A stretch of DNA of 64,000 nucleotides from Paratinospora sagittata (lineage: Eukaryota > Streptophyta > Magnoliopsida > Ranunculales > Menispermaceae). The notes under the pieces are model-generated. The model was not told where the DNA came from and ran no database searches. It saw only the letters and a list, made by a program, of their open reading frames with translations. The stretch is taken from assembly GCA_035771175.1 (NCBI GenBank), contig CM069593.1, positions 19,993,956-20,057,955 on the forward strand. Reading direction: 5' to 3'. Below, in pieces: positions 50,045 to 62,070 of this stretch. The position numbers were made by a program, and so were the translations under genes. Each line of letters starts with the position of its first letter. Position 1 is the first letter of the stretch.

Positions 50045-50056
50045 TATATATATAAG
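50045..50056 (+). promoter_or_regulatory. Probable TATA box of FRA8/IRX7
   Basis: TATATATATAAG lies about 220 bp before the start codon and is followed by a CT-rich leader (CTTCTTCTTCTTCATC at about 50125-50142), a typical plant core promoter arrangement. Confidence 0.45.
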
Positions 50057-50259
50057 AGAAGAAAGACGCAAGCAAAAACGAAATGCCAACAACCCGTTTC
50101 TAGTTCAACCTATCATCTCGCCACCTTCTTCTTCTTCTTCATCTACACTTCATCTTCTACCAATAACTGAGAACCCTCCTTCAACTACTAATTAGATATC
50201 AATTTCCATAGCTTCACCTGCTTCTGTTTAATTAAATTTAGACGGTTCAAGAGAACCAC

Positions 50260-50277
50260 ATGGGGGAGAATAGATGA
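50260..50277 (+). promoter_or_regulatory. Minimal upstream ORF overlapping the FRA8/IRX7 start (ATGA)
   Basis: ATG GGG GAG AAT AGA TGA encodes only MGENR, and its TGA shares three bases with the main ATG (ATGA). A ribosome terminating there would sit on the main start codon. Confidence 0.6.
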
Positions 50278-52800
50278 AGCTCTTACACAGACATGGCTTC
50301 AGATCACATGATCACCATAACAAAACCACCTTTTGTCGCATATATTTCAGATTCCTTCTTTATCTTTCCGTTTCCCTTTACTTCTTCAGTTCTTACCTCA
50401 TCACTCGCTCCCCCAAAACCACCACCACTTCTCTTCACAAAACCACCGTTCCTAACTTAATCTCTCGCGCCATCTTCGAAACCACGTCCAATACTACTAC
50501 AACAACACCACAACTACTCTCAAAACCACAACCTACTTCCGTATCTCCAGGTTTAAGAAATCTGAAGGTTTACATCTACGATCTCCCATCGAAATACAAC
50601 GTCGACTGGCTTTCGAACCCGCGATGTAGCAACCATCTTTTTGCCGCAGAAGTTGCCATACATAAAGCGTTAATGGGCAGCAGCGATGTTAGGACGCTGA
50701 ATCCTTGGGAAGCCGATTTCTTCTTCGTTCCTGTTTACGTTTCCTGCAACTTCAGCACTGTTAATGGCTTTCCCGCGATCGGCCATGCGCGGCCTCTCTT
50801 GTCGTCCGCAGTGAAACTTGTTTCCTCCCAACTGCCGTTTTGGAACAGAAGCGGCGGGTCTGATCATGTCTTCGTCGCTTCTCACGATTACGGAGCTTGT
50901 TTTCACGCAATGGTAATTAATAATTATCTAATACAAAAAAAAATGTAATTGTAACACATTCATATAAAGGCAATATTGATTAAGTGTCATTTATGAGTCT
51001 ATATAAATGATCCAATGAATATGAATAAATATATAATTGTACATGTTATAATTTTTTAGTGTTTGTTTATAAGGAAGTGTTAAAATGAATCAAGATATAT
51101 ACCTAAATTTATACTAATATTATGAAAAAAGAAAAAGAAACACATTTTACTCACTATATACTTTCAATCTTATTATGAAAGCATTTCTCTTTGTTCATAC
51201 ATGTAATATGTAGAAGGATTCTTTGTAAATAAGATTGAATATCTCTGTCTCTTCCCTTCTCCTCCCTTGAGCATAGGTTGCTACACTAACAACGGAAAGC
51301 TCGTAAATTTGCGTTTTTTATCTTTATTTGTGTGTGTAAATTGCTTCAATTTGAAATCAAAGTTTTGATATTGTTTTTTTTTTGTTTGCTTTTTAAAGGA
51401 AGATGTAGCCATTGCGGATGGGATTCCGGAGTTTTTAAAGAAATCGATCATATTACAGACTTTTGGGGTGAAATACGGGCACCGGTGCCAAGAGGTGGAG
51501 AACGTGTTGGTACCACCTTACATATCGCCGGAAAGTGTGAGGTCGACGCTGGAAATGATGCCGGCGGATAGTAAGAAAGACATATGGGTGTTTTTCAGGG
51601 GAAAGATGGAGGTCAATCCCAAGAACATAAGCGGGCGGTTCTACAGCAAGTAAGCTATTCAACCTCAATTTTTATTGCTCTGTTTTATTGAGTTCATCTC
51701 ATGAAATTACAAAGACGTCATTAGTTTTAGTGCTTCCACCGTTTTCATCTTGGAAAAAAAAGATAAAAAAATTGATTAGAACCAGTCTGATCAAATAGTT
51801 GCTTTGATTTGAGTTTTATTAAATTTGTTGAACTTGGTCTGATAATTAATCATAAAAAGTCATACAGGTTTGTTTTGTAATTAAAATACATCCTAGGCAA
51901 TAAATTGATTCAAATTGAACTTAATTATAAAAAAATATAAATATAAATTTTTAATTTGATTGTTCAGTTTTATTTTTAAATGTTATAAGGTCTAACACAT
52001 AAAAATATGAAGAATTTCATATAGCATATATTTTCTATAATTATAAGGGTTTTATCCTTCTGTGTTAGAGATTTTATTTGCTTACATGTTTGACTTATTT
52101 GTTACATTTCTCGCATGTCCTTTAAAATAATTCATGATGTTAGAATTAAAGAAACATTGTATTCTTAAAAAAAAAAAAAAAAGGGCATTATAGATTTTGA
52201 TTAATGAGTTAAATTAAATTAATCTCTAGTTTTTATTATTAATTAAAAATATTTTTGCTGTTGACTTTTATGAAGGCAACCATAGTCAATTCGTCTGCCA
52301 TTTAACTTTTATCTCGTTCATATATGACTTGCAGGAGAGTAAGGACGGTTATCTGGCGGAAATTCAACGGTCATCCGAAGTTCTACCTCAAGAGGCACAG
52401 ATTTGACGGCTACCAATCAGAGATCGCTCGGTCAGTATTCTGCCTGTGCCCACTAGGGTGGGCCCCATGGAGTCCACGCTTAGTTGAATCCATAGCCCTG
52501 GGATGCGTTCCGGTCATTATAGCGAACGGTATCCGCTTACCCTTTCCAGCGACTGTTCGATGGTCCGAAATCTCTCTCACTGTCGCAGAGAAAGACGTTG
52601 AACAACTCGAAGAGATCCTCGAACACGTGGCAGCTACCAACCTCTCCACCATCCAAAGAAACCTGTGGGACCCCGTGAACACGCGGGCCCTCCTGTTCAA
52701 CAATGTCATGGAAGAAGGAGATGCCACGTGGCAGGTCCTGCGTGCTTTGTCTCACAAGCTACACAACTCGTACAGACGATTTGGTATTGCTAACCAATAG
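50274..52800 (+). CDS. FRA8: Golgi GT47 glycosyltransferase, FRA8/IRX7 type (glucuronoxylan synthesis), three exons
   Basis: Exons 50274-50912, 51399-51649 and 52335-52800 (TAG) join in phase across GT-AG introns to give 451 residues. A short cytoplasmic tail and a signal anchor (about residues 23-43) mark a type II Golgi protein. A Thr/Ser-rich stem leads into the exostosin domain, starting LKVYIYDLPSKYNVDWL. Conserved blocks follow: HLFAAEVAIHKAL, EADFFFVPVYVSCNFSTVNG, SDHVFVASHDYGACFHAM, IILQTFGVKYGHRCQEVE, IWVFFRGKMEVNPKNISGRF, FCLCPLGWAPWSPRLVESIA and LGCVPVIIANGIRLPF. From memory these match Arabidopsis FRA8/IRX7 (and its paralog F8H) closely. Those proteins are needed for the reducing-end sequence of glucuronoxylan in secondary walls. 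The paralogs cannot be separated without a tree. Start choice: the first in-frame ATG, directly before the signal anchor. Confidence 0.93.
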
Positions 52801-53223
52801 GATAGAGACGCGTGTATGAGAATTTATATCAAAGATTGGCCAAGTTTGATGTTGAGACAATATTGGAGCGTCGATTGTCACGACAAGCTGAAAGAGTCGT
52901 TAATATCTCCACGTGTCAACTGTTGCTTAGTTGGCCCCACGTTTGGGCCATTTAATTCACAGGTGTCACGGATGAAATGGAGGAGTAAGAGGTGCTCACG
53001 GGCGTTCGAGCGTACTGGAGCAGCGGTTCTGGATAAAAGACACGAACCCGTCATCAAAATTCGAGAAAATTAATGAAGAGCTCCCGTTTAGCAATTTCCT
53101 TGAAGCAAAGCTTTTTATCTGTTTTGTTTCTTTTATCACTTTTAAGAGAGAGATTTGGTATTAAATCTTGTATAAAAGAGAAGTTTAGTTTAAGATTAAT
53201 AGTGGAAGCAAAGTGCTCGTGGC
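52801..53223. other. Region 3' of FRA8/IRX7
   Basis: Probable 3' UTR and spacer. An open frame at 52816-53073 has no recognisable domain. Confidence 0.5.
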
Positions 53224-53231
53224 CCAAAAAG

Positions 53232-53739
53232 TAGGGGTGTGCAAAATCCAAAACTGAACCGAACTTAAATTAATTTGATTTTTTAAAACCAAATTGAACC
53301 TAACCACTCTTTAAATCGAACCGAACTTGTTTAGTTTGGATTGATCGGGTTACATACGTTAGTTTTATAACTATAAATCTTATAGTTAATATTATTTTAC
53401 CCTTTTAAAATACATGCAATCTTTCCAAGAATATAATATATAATTTTATCATTAAAATTAAAAAATAAAATATATTATTATATCCAATAACAATGGCGAT
53501 TTTTTTCTCCTAAGGTTCAAATCTCTAGGGTTATAGGAGAATTAACCATGTTACCCTTCTTTTCGGTTCATTCAGGTTAACTTCAATTATTTAATGCATA
53601 AATCAAAATCGAACCGATCAATTTTTTAAAACCTAAAATCGAAAACCGAACCGAACTATGAAAAAATCGAAACAAACTGAACCGATTACATCGGTTTGAT
53701 TTGATTTTTCAGTTTTATCAATCCTGATGAACACCCCTA
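53232..53739. mobile_element. hAT-type MITE, 508 bp, with 8-bp target duplication
   Basis: The ends are TAGGGGTGTGCA (left) and TGAACACCCCTA (right), flanked by identical CCAAAAAG at 53224-53231 and 53740-53747, the 8-bp duplication of hAT elements. The interior carries GAACCGAAC-type repeats on both arms and no transposase, so it is non-autonomous. Confidence 0.85.
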
Positions 53740-53819
53740 CCAAAAAGTATTTTTTAAAAGTATTTGGCAACCACCCAATTTGGTACAGTGTCTGCAAAAA
53801 TGCTTTTTTGAGAGATGCT

Positions 53820-54028
53820 TGTTTGGGAGGACTTTTTTAAAAGCACTTTTCTAATAAGTCATTGTAGGAAAAACATTTTTAGAAAAAAGTCGAACTCTAC
53901 AACTTCTCTTAAAAGCAGAATTTTTTTATTTTTTTTTTTCACTCAATTTTGCTAGAAACATTAGTTATCAAATACATCCAAAAGTACTTATGTTCTAAGA
54001 GCACTTTGAAAGCTCTCCCAAACCGGCC
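53820..54028. mobile_element. MITE-like element with TTTGGGAG ends
   Basis: GTTTGGGAGGACTTTTTTAA and AAAGCACTTTT on the left pair with AGAGCACTTTGAAAGCTCTC and CCAAAC on the right. The interior is AT-rich and non-coding. The target duplication was not resolved. Confidence 0.55.
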
Positions 54029-54174
54029 TTTAATAAAGAACGTTTTCCAAAAAGCTAATCTTACCCGGCTTACCTAGCTTTTTGTCTTTTTCAACCGCCA
54101 ATGTTGTCAAACAAATTTAAAAAGTGCCTTAGGTCCAAAAGTATTTTGAAAAAGAAAATGTTTTACAAGCACAC
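54029..54174. other. Low-complexity spacer within the MITE cluster
   Basis: Contains further AAAAGTATTTTGAAAAAG-like pieces of the neighbouring MITE type and no gene. Confidence 0.4.
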
Positions 54175-54300
54175 TTGACAAATACATTTTATTGACATTG
54201 CCTTTGGAAGCTGTTGGATCACTTCGAATCACGCATTACTACGTGATTTGAGACAATCCAACAATTCTCATGGACAATGTCAACAAAATGTGTTAGTCAA
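54175..54300. repeat. Long gap-free hairpin, 59-bp arms and 8-base loop
   Basis: The arm 54175-54233 and the inverse of 54242-54300 align without gaps at roughly three quarters identity. Shared blocks are ACATTTT, TTGACATTG, TGTTGGAT and AATCACG, around the loop CATTACTA. It is either a short foldback/MITE element or a transcribed hairpin. Confidence 0.7.
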
Positions 54301-55041
54301 GCATTACTCTTTAAAAAAAGCTTTACTAAATTGTGCCAACATCTATTTCTAGTCAAACTACGACTAAAAAGACCAATTTTTTCAAAAAACGTCTTTTTAA
54401 AAAAGCACTTCAAAAAACACGTTTTTGTAAAAATTGTATCAAGCAAGCCCTAAGCCCACATCGATGGCCTAAGCTTTCTTTAAATGCGCTCACTTGCCTA
54501 GAGCTCCCAAGCCAATATAAATAGAAATAGATGTAGTGAGGTATAAGAGTTCTGGCAAGGATTCATTGGATCCTCCTTGAGCCACATAACACAGGTGGAT
54601 CACCTGATCTAAGTGACCAGAAACAAAGTTGAAGCGATTTTAAAAATCATAGCAATAATACATTATGAGCTGAACCTACAGATATCGAAACCTTGTACAT
54701 ATGATTATCTTATAACATGTGAAAGGAAAGGATAATTACATACACATAGGGCCCGTTTGGTGCAACCCATGAAATTAATATAAAAATTAATTAAATATTT
54801 TTTTAAACTTAATTCTTTTAAATTATATGAAAAAAAAAAAAAGCAAAACCAACAACTCTCTGGTTTTGCAAATGACAAAACTAGCAAGTTTTGCGATTTG
54901 CAAAAGCTAATTTTCTTTATTTTTTATTTTTAAAGTAGGAAATCGGAAAAAAAAAAAAAAAAATGATCAAATGAAATGGCCTACACAGGATATCCTGAAA
55001 AGTAACAGCAGAAGTTACAGTACTAACCAGTTTTTATCTGA
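54301..55041. other. Intergenic stretch, including the 3' flank of the TXNL4B-like gene
   Basis: It holds more short MITE-like sequence (AAAAAAGCACTTCAAAAAAC near 54400) and a GGGCCCGTTTGGTGC end near 54750. No gene was recognised. Confidence 0.45.
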
Positions 55042-58000
55042 TCAGATGTCTTTGAATAAGAGTTGAAATCTTGGAATCCTCTCAGGCGGCAAGGGGCAAT
55101 GAACTATCAGTTTGCCTTTCATAGCACCTCTATATATCGCCTACAAGAATAACAAATCCACTTGAATATTCAGCATGCTATAATTAACCGGATGTGTGAT
55201 AATCATATAACTTTTTTTTTTTTTTAAATTCATCAGATAAAAGACTTAATTATTTCGATTTATGTATAAGATGCACATACTTCTATGTTAATTGTTAGCT
55301 TTTAATGATAGAACATCATATTTTATTCGTTGTATTCTTATTTATCACCATTAATCTGTTCTTATTTGCTACAAGATCTTTTTACAAGGCCAAAAAAATG
55401 AAAAGCTAGGAAGAGGATGAAGCAAATAAATGCCTAGATTTTGTCGGATGCATTAAGAGTAAGGACTAAGGAGAAAGAGTCACACCAGGGAAGAAACAAA
55501 CATGTTGACATTCACATTAGGTCATAACAAGCATTCACCACTGGGAGCTTCTTGGCGTTATTATTTGTTGAGGATATTTTATTAGTTACTAACAATAGAC
55601 CCAAATAGGGTCCGACCCTTCCCCGGGACCACGCATAGGCAGGAGCTTTGTGCACCGGGCTGCCCCTTTTTTAAAAAAGTAGAGATGCAGTAAATCACCA
55701 ATTTACAACTTTAATATATAGAAACTAGCTCAAGTCTTTGCAAATCTTTCCTGTGTGTCAGTATTTCAGCTGGATAAGTATCAATCTTTTACCAAAGCAA
55801 AGAGTAGAGACACTTTCGAGACACTTTCTATCTTTTCCATGTTTTGTTCAGGAATGACCCAACATACCTCTACGACATCGACGAAATCTTGTTTCCCGTG
55901 AAATGCACCAATCCATTTAGTGTGATCTGCAGTCCTGAATAACAAGCAAAACACAACTGGTCGTTAATAACTTAATTGCATTTGAAAGAAAGGGATGTTA
56001 CATTATGACACCTTTAAAAGCAGGTGAAGCTTACTGTACAAAGAGAATTCAGTTGGTATGCTGATTGATAAACAAAATAAGCACAAAAAAAATAGTTTGC
56101 AACTAGTTTCTTTCTCTAGCCTTCAAGGTGACACAAGGAGAAGCACTTGATGCCATTAGACAAAACCATCTTCACAAAAAGACAATCCCTCCACTTATTC
56201 CATATCACTTCAGCAAAACGGCAATGAAATAGAATATGCTCCATGGACTCACTATCCACAAGACACAGAAAACAACAGTTAGGTGAATACAAAGGGCAAG
56301 ATGTCTGAGACTGTAAGACGTCGCAAGTGCTTAACCGATTTAGAGACGCAAGCCACCCCATTATTCTTACCTTAGACCGGACCTAAGCACCCCATATAAA
56401 GGAAGCCAAGGGAAAAACAGAGACCGAAGTACAATCAGTAAGAAGATGGAAGAGAAAGCTAGATGAAAAAAAGCCAAAAGCCTCAAGCTTTGAAATGAAG
56501 ATATCGGGTCGATTAGCCTCGAAACTGAAGGAATTCAATTTAGCCAGAAGATAGGGAATTTCATTCTCTTCCCTAAGAGTAAGACACCTAGGAAAGTGAA
56601 AATTCCACGACGGCATTGAAAACTCAGTACTAAAAGGAGTGGAAAAAAAGAGAAGAGATGGGAGCGTTGTGAATACAAGTCTAAAAACGATGTGGAAAAA
56701 GAGATTGGAAATCAATCTTTTGCAAATCTTTGCAAGAATTGGATCCCAGAATGATAAGTAACAAGGATTTCCCCCAAGAGGAAGGCCTAAATACATCAAA
56801 GGCCACGAACCAAGAGACCACCCTACAACCCTTGCCAAGTTCGACAATACAGATTGTTCCATATTGATACCAACCAAACTACATTTTTCCATGTTAACCT
56901 TATAACCGGATAGCTTATAGAAGCACTGAAGGACTTCAATAGATTGAAGCACATTCTGTTTAGACCCGTGAAGGAGTGTTTTGCTGTAATTTGGCCAATA
57001 TGGGGGGAAAGGAACTGTAGGATATTTGAAGGGGTAGGGAAAGATTTTTCTGCTGTATGGGAAGAGTCTAGGCTCGCGGCATGCATTTGGGTTTCGTGCT
57101 CTAAGTTGGCGGGTGGTTTTCCTTTTGGTGCATGGTTTAAGAACATGGGTAGTATCATGTTTCAGGAGTCTTGATATGTTTTGTTGTTTTTTTCTTTTTT
57201 TGTAGGAGTATTCCTGGTACTCCACCATGTACAAATTATCTTGGTAATTAATGAAATGATACTTGTTTCCTTCTCAAAAAAAAAAAAAAAAAAAAAAAAG
57301 AAGTTTGTTTCTCTTGCCACATAAAAGGTTAAAATCATAAAGGATGCCACTATGTCAAAATTTAGCATGGCATGCAGAAAGAAAGAATGTATTTTTGTGT
57401 AGGTCATATACTCGTGCAAAACAAACTATTGAATGCTTGGGAATGACATCAAAATTCGCATTTAAATTATGAAGGCAAGATAAACAACAAAGTTTTGAAT
57501 TGTGTAGGAAAGTTATTGGAAGGTTTTCAGCAAGTTTTTTAGTATTTGGTTGTCTAACAAGTAGCACCTTGACTAGTTGTCGAACTTGATCAATTAACAG
57601 CCAAAGAGAAAGAAAAGAAAAATGCATAAGAAAAAAGAGGAAATTTTTGTTTCATTTTTTTTTTTTTTTTTTGGATGTTGGGAGCGAGGGGAGGGGAGGA
57701 ATAGGGAGTTGCATAATAATTGGTTGTCCATTTTTTGAAAAAAATGGAGACAAAGGGGAAAAGTACCAAAGAAAGAAGAAGAAGAAGAAGAATTGTGGAC
57801 TAATACATGTACTGATGTACATTGCCAAGCTAGTGCAAAATACTCAAGAGAAGGGTTGGGGCTCCTGGATCCCTTAGTTATAGTAGTGACATAATTTATA
57901 TTATAATTTTATCAAAGATTAGATGAGTCTTTCCTTAAAAACTATATGTACTTTGGGACTAAACAAAACAAACGAACCTGTAGAAGTGAAGAGAGATTAC

Positions 58001-59798
58001 AAGGATTGAATGTCAACACCAAAGTGGTCACATCTTTTGAAGTTTAGGCTTTTAAAGGAATATTAAGTATGCGTTTGGTTTAGAACTCGAATACTGTTTT
58101 CTTTATCCAAAATTTTCAAAATGCAAAAAAACACGTTTGGTTTGACAATTCGGAAACATTTTTTCCAGAATTTGACCAAAAAACAACTTGTTTTCGGGAA
58201 ACGATAAAACATTGTTTTCTGAATTTTCCTTTTTAGATTGTATTCATGTTTTCGGATCACAAACCAAACACAACCTAAGGTATCCCTTTTGAGTTCTTTG
58301 TCATTAGTTGGAAGGAGATTGTGTTCCAGGATTAAAAATGATACTTTTAGCTGGAAGGTTGATATGAAAGAATTCACTTTGACTACCTGGTTTTTAGATG
58401 ATTAAAATTTCTATCATCCAATTGTAGTTTCTGTATCTTAATTCGATGTTATTTCAAATATGGTTTCTAATATCAACCAAAGGCCAAGCTATGTAACACA
58501 ATATAGCATATACACCAAATTTTGATAAGTAACAATGGTATTAGATGTAGTGAAACACATAAAGAATATTAAGTTAGTGAGTGAATGTACCCAGAATCCA
58601 TCTTCATGTGATGGGCATTGAAGAAAAATAAGGTTGACGGTATCAAAGTGATATCAAAATACTTGATGTAAACTTGAATATCCTCTGAGTCAATATCAAC
58701 CAATGCTATATTTACAAACTTTGAAACTTCTCGCACAGATTTTGCAAGCTGTTGGAAAATAAATAAAGAAATGAGTTAACAAGCCAAGAACTAGTGTGAA
58801 CTTAACAATACAAGTCCGTAGAGTAAAACTTAAAGATTAAGAGAAACATGTCATCCAATAGTCAAGTAAAAGAAAACTCATCTAAGATAGTAGTTCATAC
58901 AGCTTAGTCAAGCATAAGCTTTACTAATAATAAAAATCTTGATGCAAACCAAAGAAATGGAAACAAAGAGAAGAAATTAAGCACCCATTCAACTGTAAGT
59001 TTTATCCAATAATCAATATTTGTTGTTGTTATTACGCACTAATTATACAACCAAGCCAAAACAAAAAAAGTTAATTCTCACTAAGATAAAAAGTATGGAA
59101 CTCAATTCGACTTCAACAACTAAAAATAAAATCCTATTGTACCTCAACTCAACTCAATTAAGCCTTTTTCCATTTACATGAGGTTGGCTACATAAATTTG
59201 CTTTCTCCACTCCGCTCTATCTAAAGCTAAATTCAGCTGGGCCCAAGACTAGATAAATGAGGATTGCGTCAAGTATTGATAGCCAGTCTTAAGCCGAAAC
59301 CCTAAACCCTAAAACTTGTCAGATCAACTAACATAAATCTACTAAATCCTATTGAAACTCCAAAAAAAAAAAAAAAAATCTATCCTAATAAAGCTAATTC
59401 ACATAAGATTTGAAATGTTGTCGATAGTAATGTTGAATTGGAACTTTAAGAATTAAGATCATCGTCATGAGACCACACACCCATTAAAGTATTTAAGCAT
59501 CTAATATCTTCCTCATCAAAGAATAGCCAATTATACTACTGTGGTATAAAATACCAACTTAACACAACTTTATTAAAATGCAAGATGCCATCACTAACAT
59601 ATCTAAATCACATATTATATACTTCAAAAAAAAAAAAAAAAAGAAGAAGAAAAAAAAATGCATTACAATGTCATCAAGTTGGAGACAAACAGCATCAGAA
59701 GCTCTGCCAAAGCGAAGAACGAGCACATTGTCAATGGTGTCTCTGATGACAGAGTCCAACTCCTGCTTCTTCATCAATGTTTGCAGCAGATAACTCAT
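55042..59798 (-). CDS. TXNL4B: Thioredoxin-like U5 snRNP protein, TXNL4B/DIM2 type, four exons, 151 aa
   Basis: Minus-strand exons 59667-59798, 58591-58748, 55868-55934 and 55042-55140 (TGA) join in phase with GT-AG introns. The 151-residue product begins [18 protein letters not shown] and contains [75 protein letters not shown] and [21 protein letters not shown]. It ends LLFKDI. This is the thioredoxin fold of the DIM1 family, and the [10 protein letters not shown] and terminal KDI identify the TXNL4B branch rather than DIM1/YLS8 itself. Human TXNL4B (149 aa) acts in pre-mRNA splicing with U5/PRP6; a nuclear splicing role here is by homology. The catalytic CxxC of true thioredoxins is absent, as usual in this family. 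A noncoding leader exon appears to end at a donor at 61889. Confidence 0.93.
55592..55673 (+). mobile_element. 5'-truncated Au SINE, 3' part only
   Basis: CAATAGACCC...GGTCCGACCCTTCCCCGGGA, then CCACGCATAGGCAGGAGCTT and TGTGCACCGGGCTGCCCC followed by a T-run match the 3' half of the Au SINE also present at 1301-1479. It lies in intron 3 of the TXNL4B-like gene. Confidence 0.8.
56122..57301 (+). mobile_element. L1 LINE insertion with inverted 5' part (twin priming), in a TXNL4B intron
   Basis: The right part (about 56960-57301, plus) is an L1 3' end: [32 protein letters not shown], a 3' UTR and a poly-A run of about 24. The left part (56122 to about 56950) is L1 sequence on the minus strand. 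Read from the junction leftward it runs [31 protein letters not shown], then the zinc-binding region [19 protein letters not shown]. So the upstream half is inverted relative to the tail. Flanking repeats AGTTTCTTTCTCTAGCC (56105-56121) and AGTTTGTTTCTCTTGCC (57302-57318) match at 15 of 17 bases. Confidence 0.88.
58063..58278. mobile_element. MITE, about 215 bp, in a TXNL4B intron
   Basis: The left end TTAAGTATGCGTTTGGTTTA and right end CAAACCAAACACAACCTAA are inverted repeats with several differences. The interior holds further GTTTTCGGAA/TTCCGAAAAC-like inverted pieces. The TTA/TAA edges suggest a PIF/Harbinger (Tourist) type. Confidence 0.65.
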
Positions 59799-59828
59799 CG
59801 CCTTCTGCCTAACCGGGGAGCCCAAAAC

Positions 59829-61889
59829 CTAAAACAGACGGAAATCAATCTACTTTCTCAAATTCCAAACGCAACAAACAACAATCTACGAGCAATCAAG
59901 AAGGTGAACCACTGATCTGTATAACAATCGAGCTGTCCAGTGAAAAGAAATGAATTTTCTTTGAGAAAGATGAAGGGCGGCTTGAATAAGCTTTGTTAAC
60001 CACTAAGAAGTCGATCAAAAATCAAGCGAATTAGCACTAGAATGGCATAGACATTGGAATTCACTTTCATCCGTGGGTTCGTTCACATAAAAATTCCAAG
60101 AATGTAAAGCCCATCAATAATAAGTAGTATATAATACGATACAAAACTGATAAGCCTCTGAAAATTTCCTTATCCTGCATTAGTTAACATTAAAGACCTA
60201 GAAGAAATAGATCAGAAAGCGTCAATGCATTCTGTGAAGATTCTTTCCTTCACTAGATTGAAAGTCCTTTCACTTCAAATGTAACCTAAGGTGTGTTTCC
60301 AGAAACCATAGTTGAAAATGCACCTGGCATGGACAGGGAACGAAAACATTTATTTTCAAATGGAAGATTTTTATCTAAATGTTGGAAAACACAAATAGCA
60401 ATTTCAAATTATATCCTATCCCCAAGATGAAATCTCTGGCACACATTTTATATTATTTAGATGCTACAATAAAAACAGCGCATACATCTAACAGCTATCA
60501 ATATCGCTTCAACAGACACAATTATTTTTTCACTAAAACAACACCCGAACTGCTTCCTTATGTTATCTTATCATTCAATTTTATCACGTAACCAAGATCA
60601 CTACTAGAACCAAAAACTATACTCAATCCAAAAACGAATATGAAGAGCATGTGCAACAATGAGTATTACGTGGTATGAGTATAATCATATGGCCAAGTCC
60701 TACAGGCCTAATGTCTAAACCATACTTATCAAATCATCAAAGCCTCTGTACCTAGAGGGTATTTTGACACTTATATCATTCGATTACTAGGAACTCTCTC
60801 CCCTTCCCCTATATTACCAGATATAACCATCAACACACTGATTTTCAAATGCTAGATGATAAACTGGCTATCAAATAATAGAAGTGTTGTTTCAGACGAA
60901 AAAGTAGATGATGAACAAAAATTAAGCATATCTGCATCTGCGTCAATAAGTACCCACCCGGTGGTTCATTTATGACAGTGAGTGGAATCATGCCAAAACC
61001 ACACTAATAAAGTCAGCATCATGTTCTTGTTTTCTTACATGTGCCATACATACTAGCGTACACCTAACGATACGTTACATGTTTAGGATCACGATTGAAT
61101 TAAAGCGCCAGATAGGATAAGATAGCAATAGGTCGTAATAAAAGAAGAATAAAATCTAGATAAAATTTCTAAAGGAAATCATCTGACTTCAAAAAGAGGC
61201 GTTGATAAATACCTATCTTATCTCTTTTACCTAAAGAAAACAAGGTTCGTGACTTATGGAATTCGACTCATCACCAAAAAACTGTTCACCATTTACAGCT
61301 TCACAGCACGATCATCAACACACAGTAAAAAAAAAAAAATGAAAGTTTTAAGATTGTTTTGTCGAAAAAATCCTTTTTAAGCAAAACTCAAAATCCATAG
61401 ATACGTCTTATCCGAAATTCCTTACTTGACCAAAAGAAAAACCTTCTCTTCCATCTCCTCCTACCTTTTTACCTTCGAATTTCCGTTATCTTCTAAAAGA
61501 ACAGCTTACAAGCACGCGATAGACGCGCAAAACAGTACAAAAAACTACCAGGTTTCGACTGGCAACAAATCGATCAGCGCGTGCCGTGCGTGAGTCTCTG
61601 AACCTACGCCAAGTAATCGAATTCACGAGGAGCGCATCAAGCACCAAGCAGACTACCAGATCTCAAAATCTCAAAACAAGATAATACACCTAAGCGAACC
61701 ACCCAATCACCAAACTTCTAACAACCTACGCTTATCAGTTTCCAGAAGAAAAAAAAAATTAAAATCCTTCAAAATTCCAAAAAAAAAAAAAAAAAAAAAA
61801 AACAAGAAAACCAGAAAAAGAAAAACTCGAGAGAATTCATCACAGAGAAAGAAAACGAATCTGCTCGGAGAGGAATCGAGCGATCTTAC
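59829..61889 (-). other. Leader intron of the TXNL4B-like gene
   Basis: A TTTTAG acceptor before 59828 and a CCT|GTAAGAT donor at 61889 on the minus strand bound a 2.06-kb intron in the 5' UTR. I saw no other gene inside it; an A-run at 61779-61801 is notable. Confidence 0.55.
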
Positions 61890-62070
61890 AGGAAAGAAAC
61901 GCAGCGTTCACGGAGAGCAGAAAGCTCCGGCAAGATTAACTCCGGCTTCAACGGTTTCAAGAAGATTCCGGCGACTTTTCGACGGGGAAGCTTGAACGGA
62001 GGAGTAATGGAATCGTTCGTAACGGCTGAAGTGTTGTGTTTTTTTCTCTATCTCTCTCTCTTTCCTTTCC
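61890..62070 (-). promoter_or_regulatory. Probable noncoding first exon and promoter-proximal region of the TXNL4B-like gene
   Basis: A GC-richer 150-bp block precedes the inferred donor, and a CT-rich run (CTCTATCTCTCTCTCTTTCC at 62046-62065 on plus) marks the likely transcription start region. Confidence 0.45.

Noticed and set aside
59799..59825. Nine extra N-terminal codons before MSYLL in the TXNL4B-like protein
   Set aside because: They begin with TTG and follow a splice acceptor in the leader; family members start at MS(Y/F)LL.
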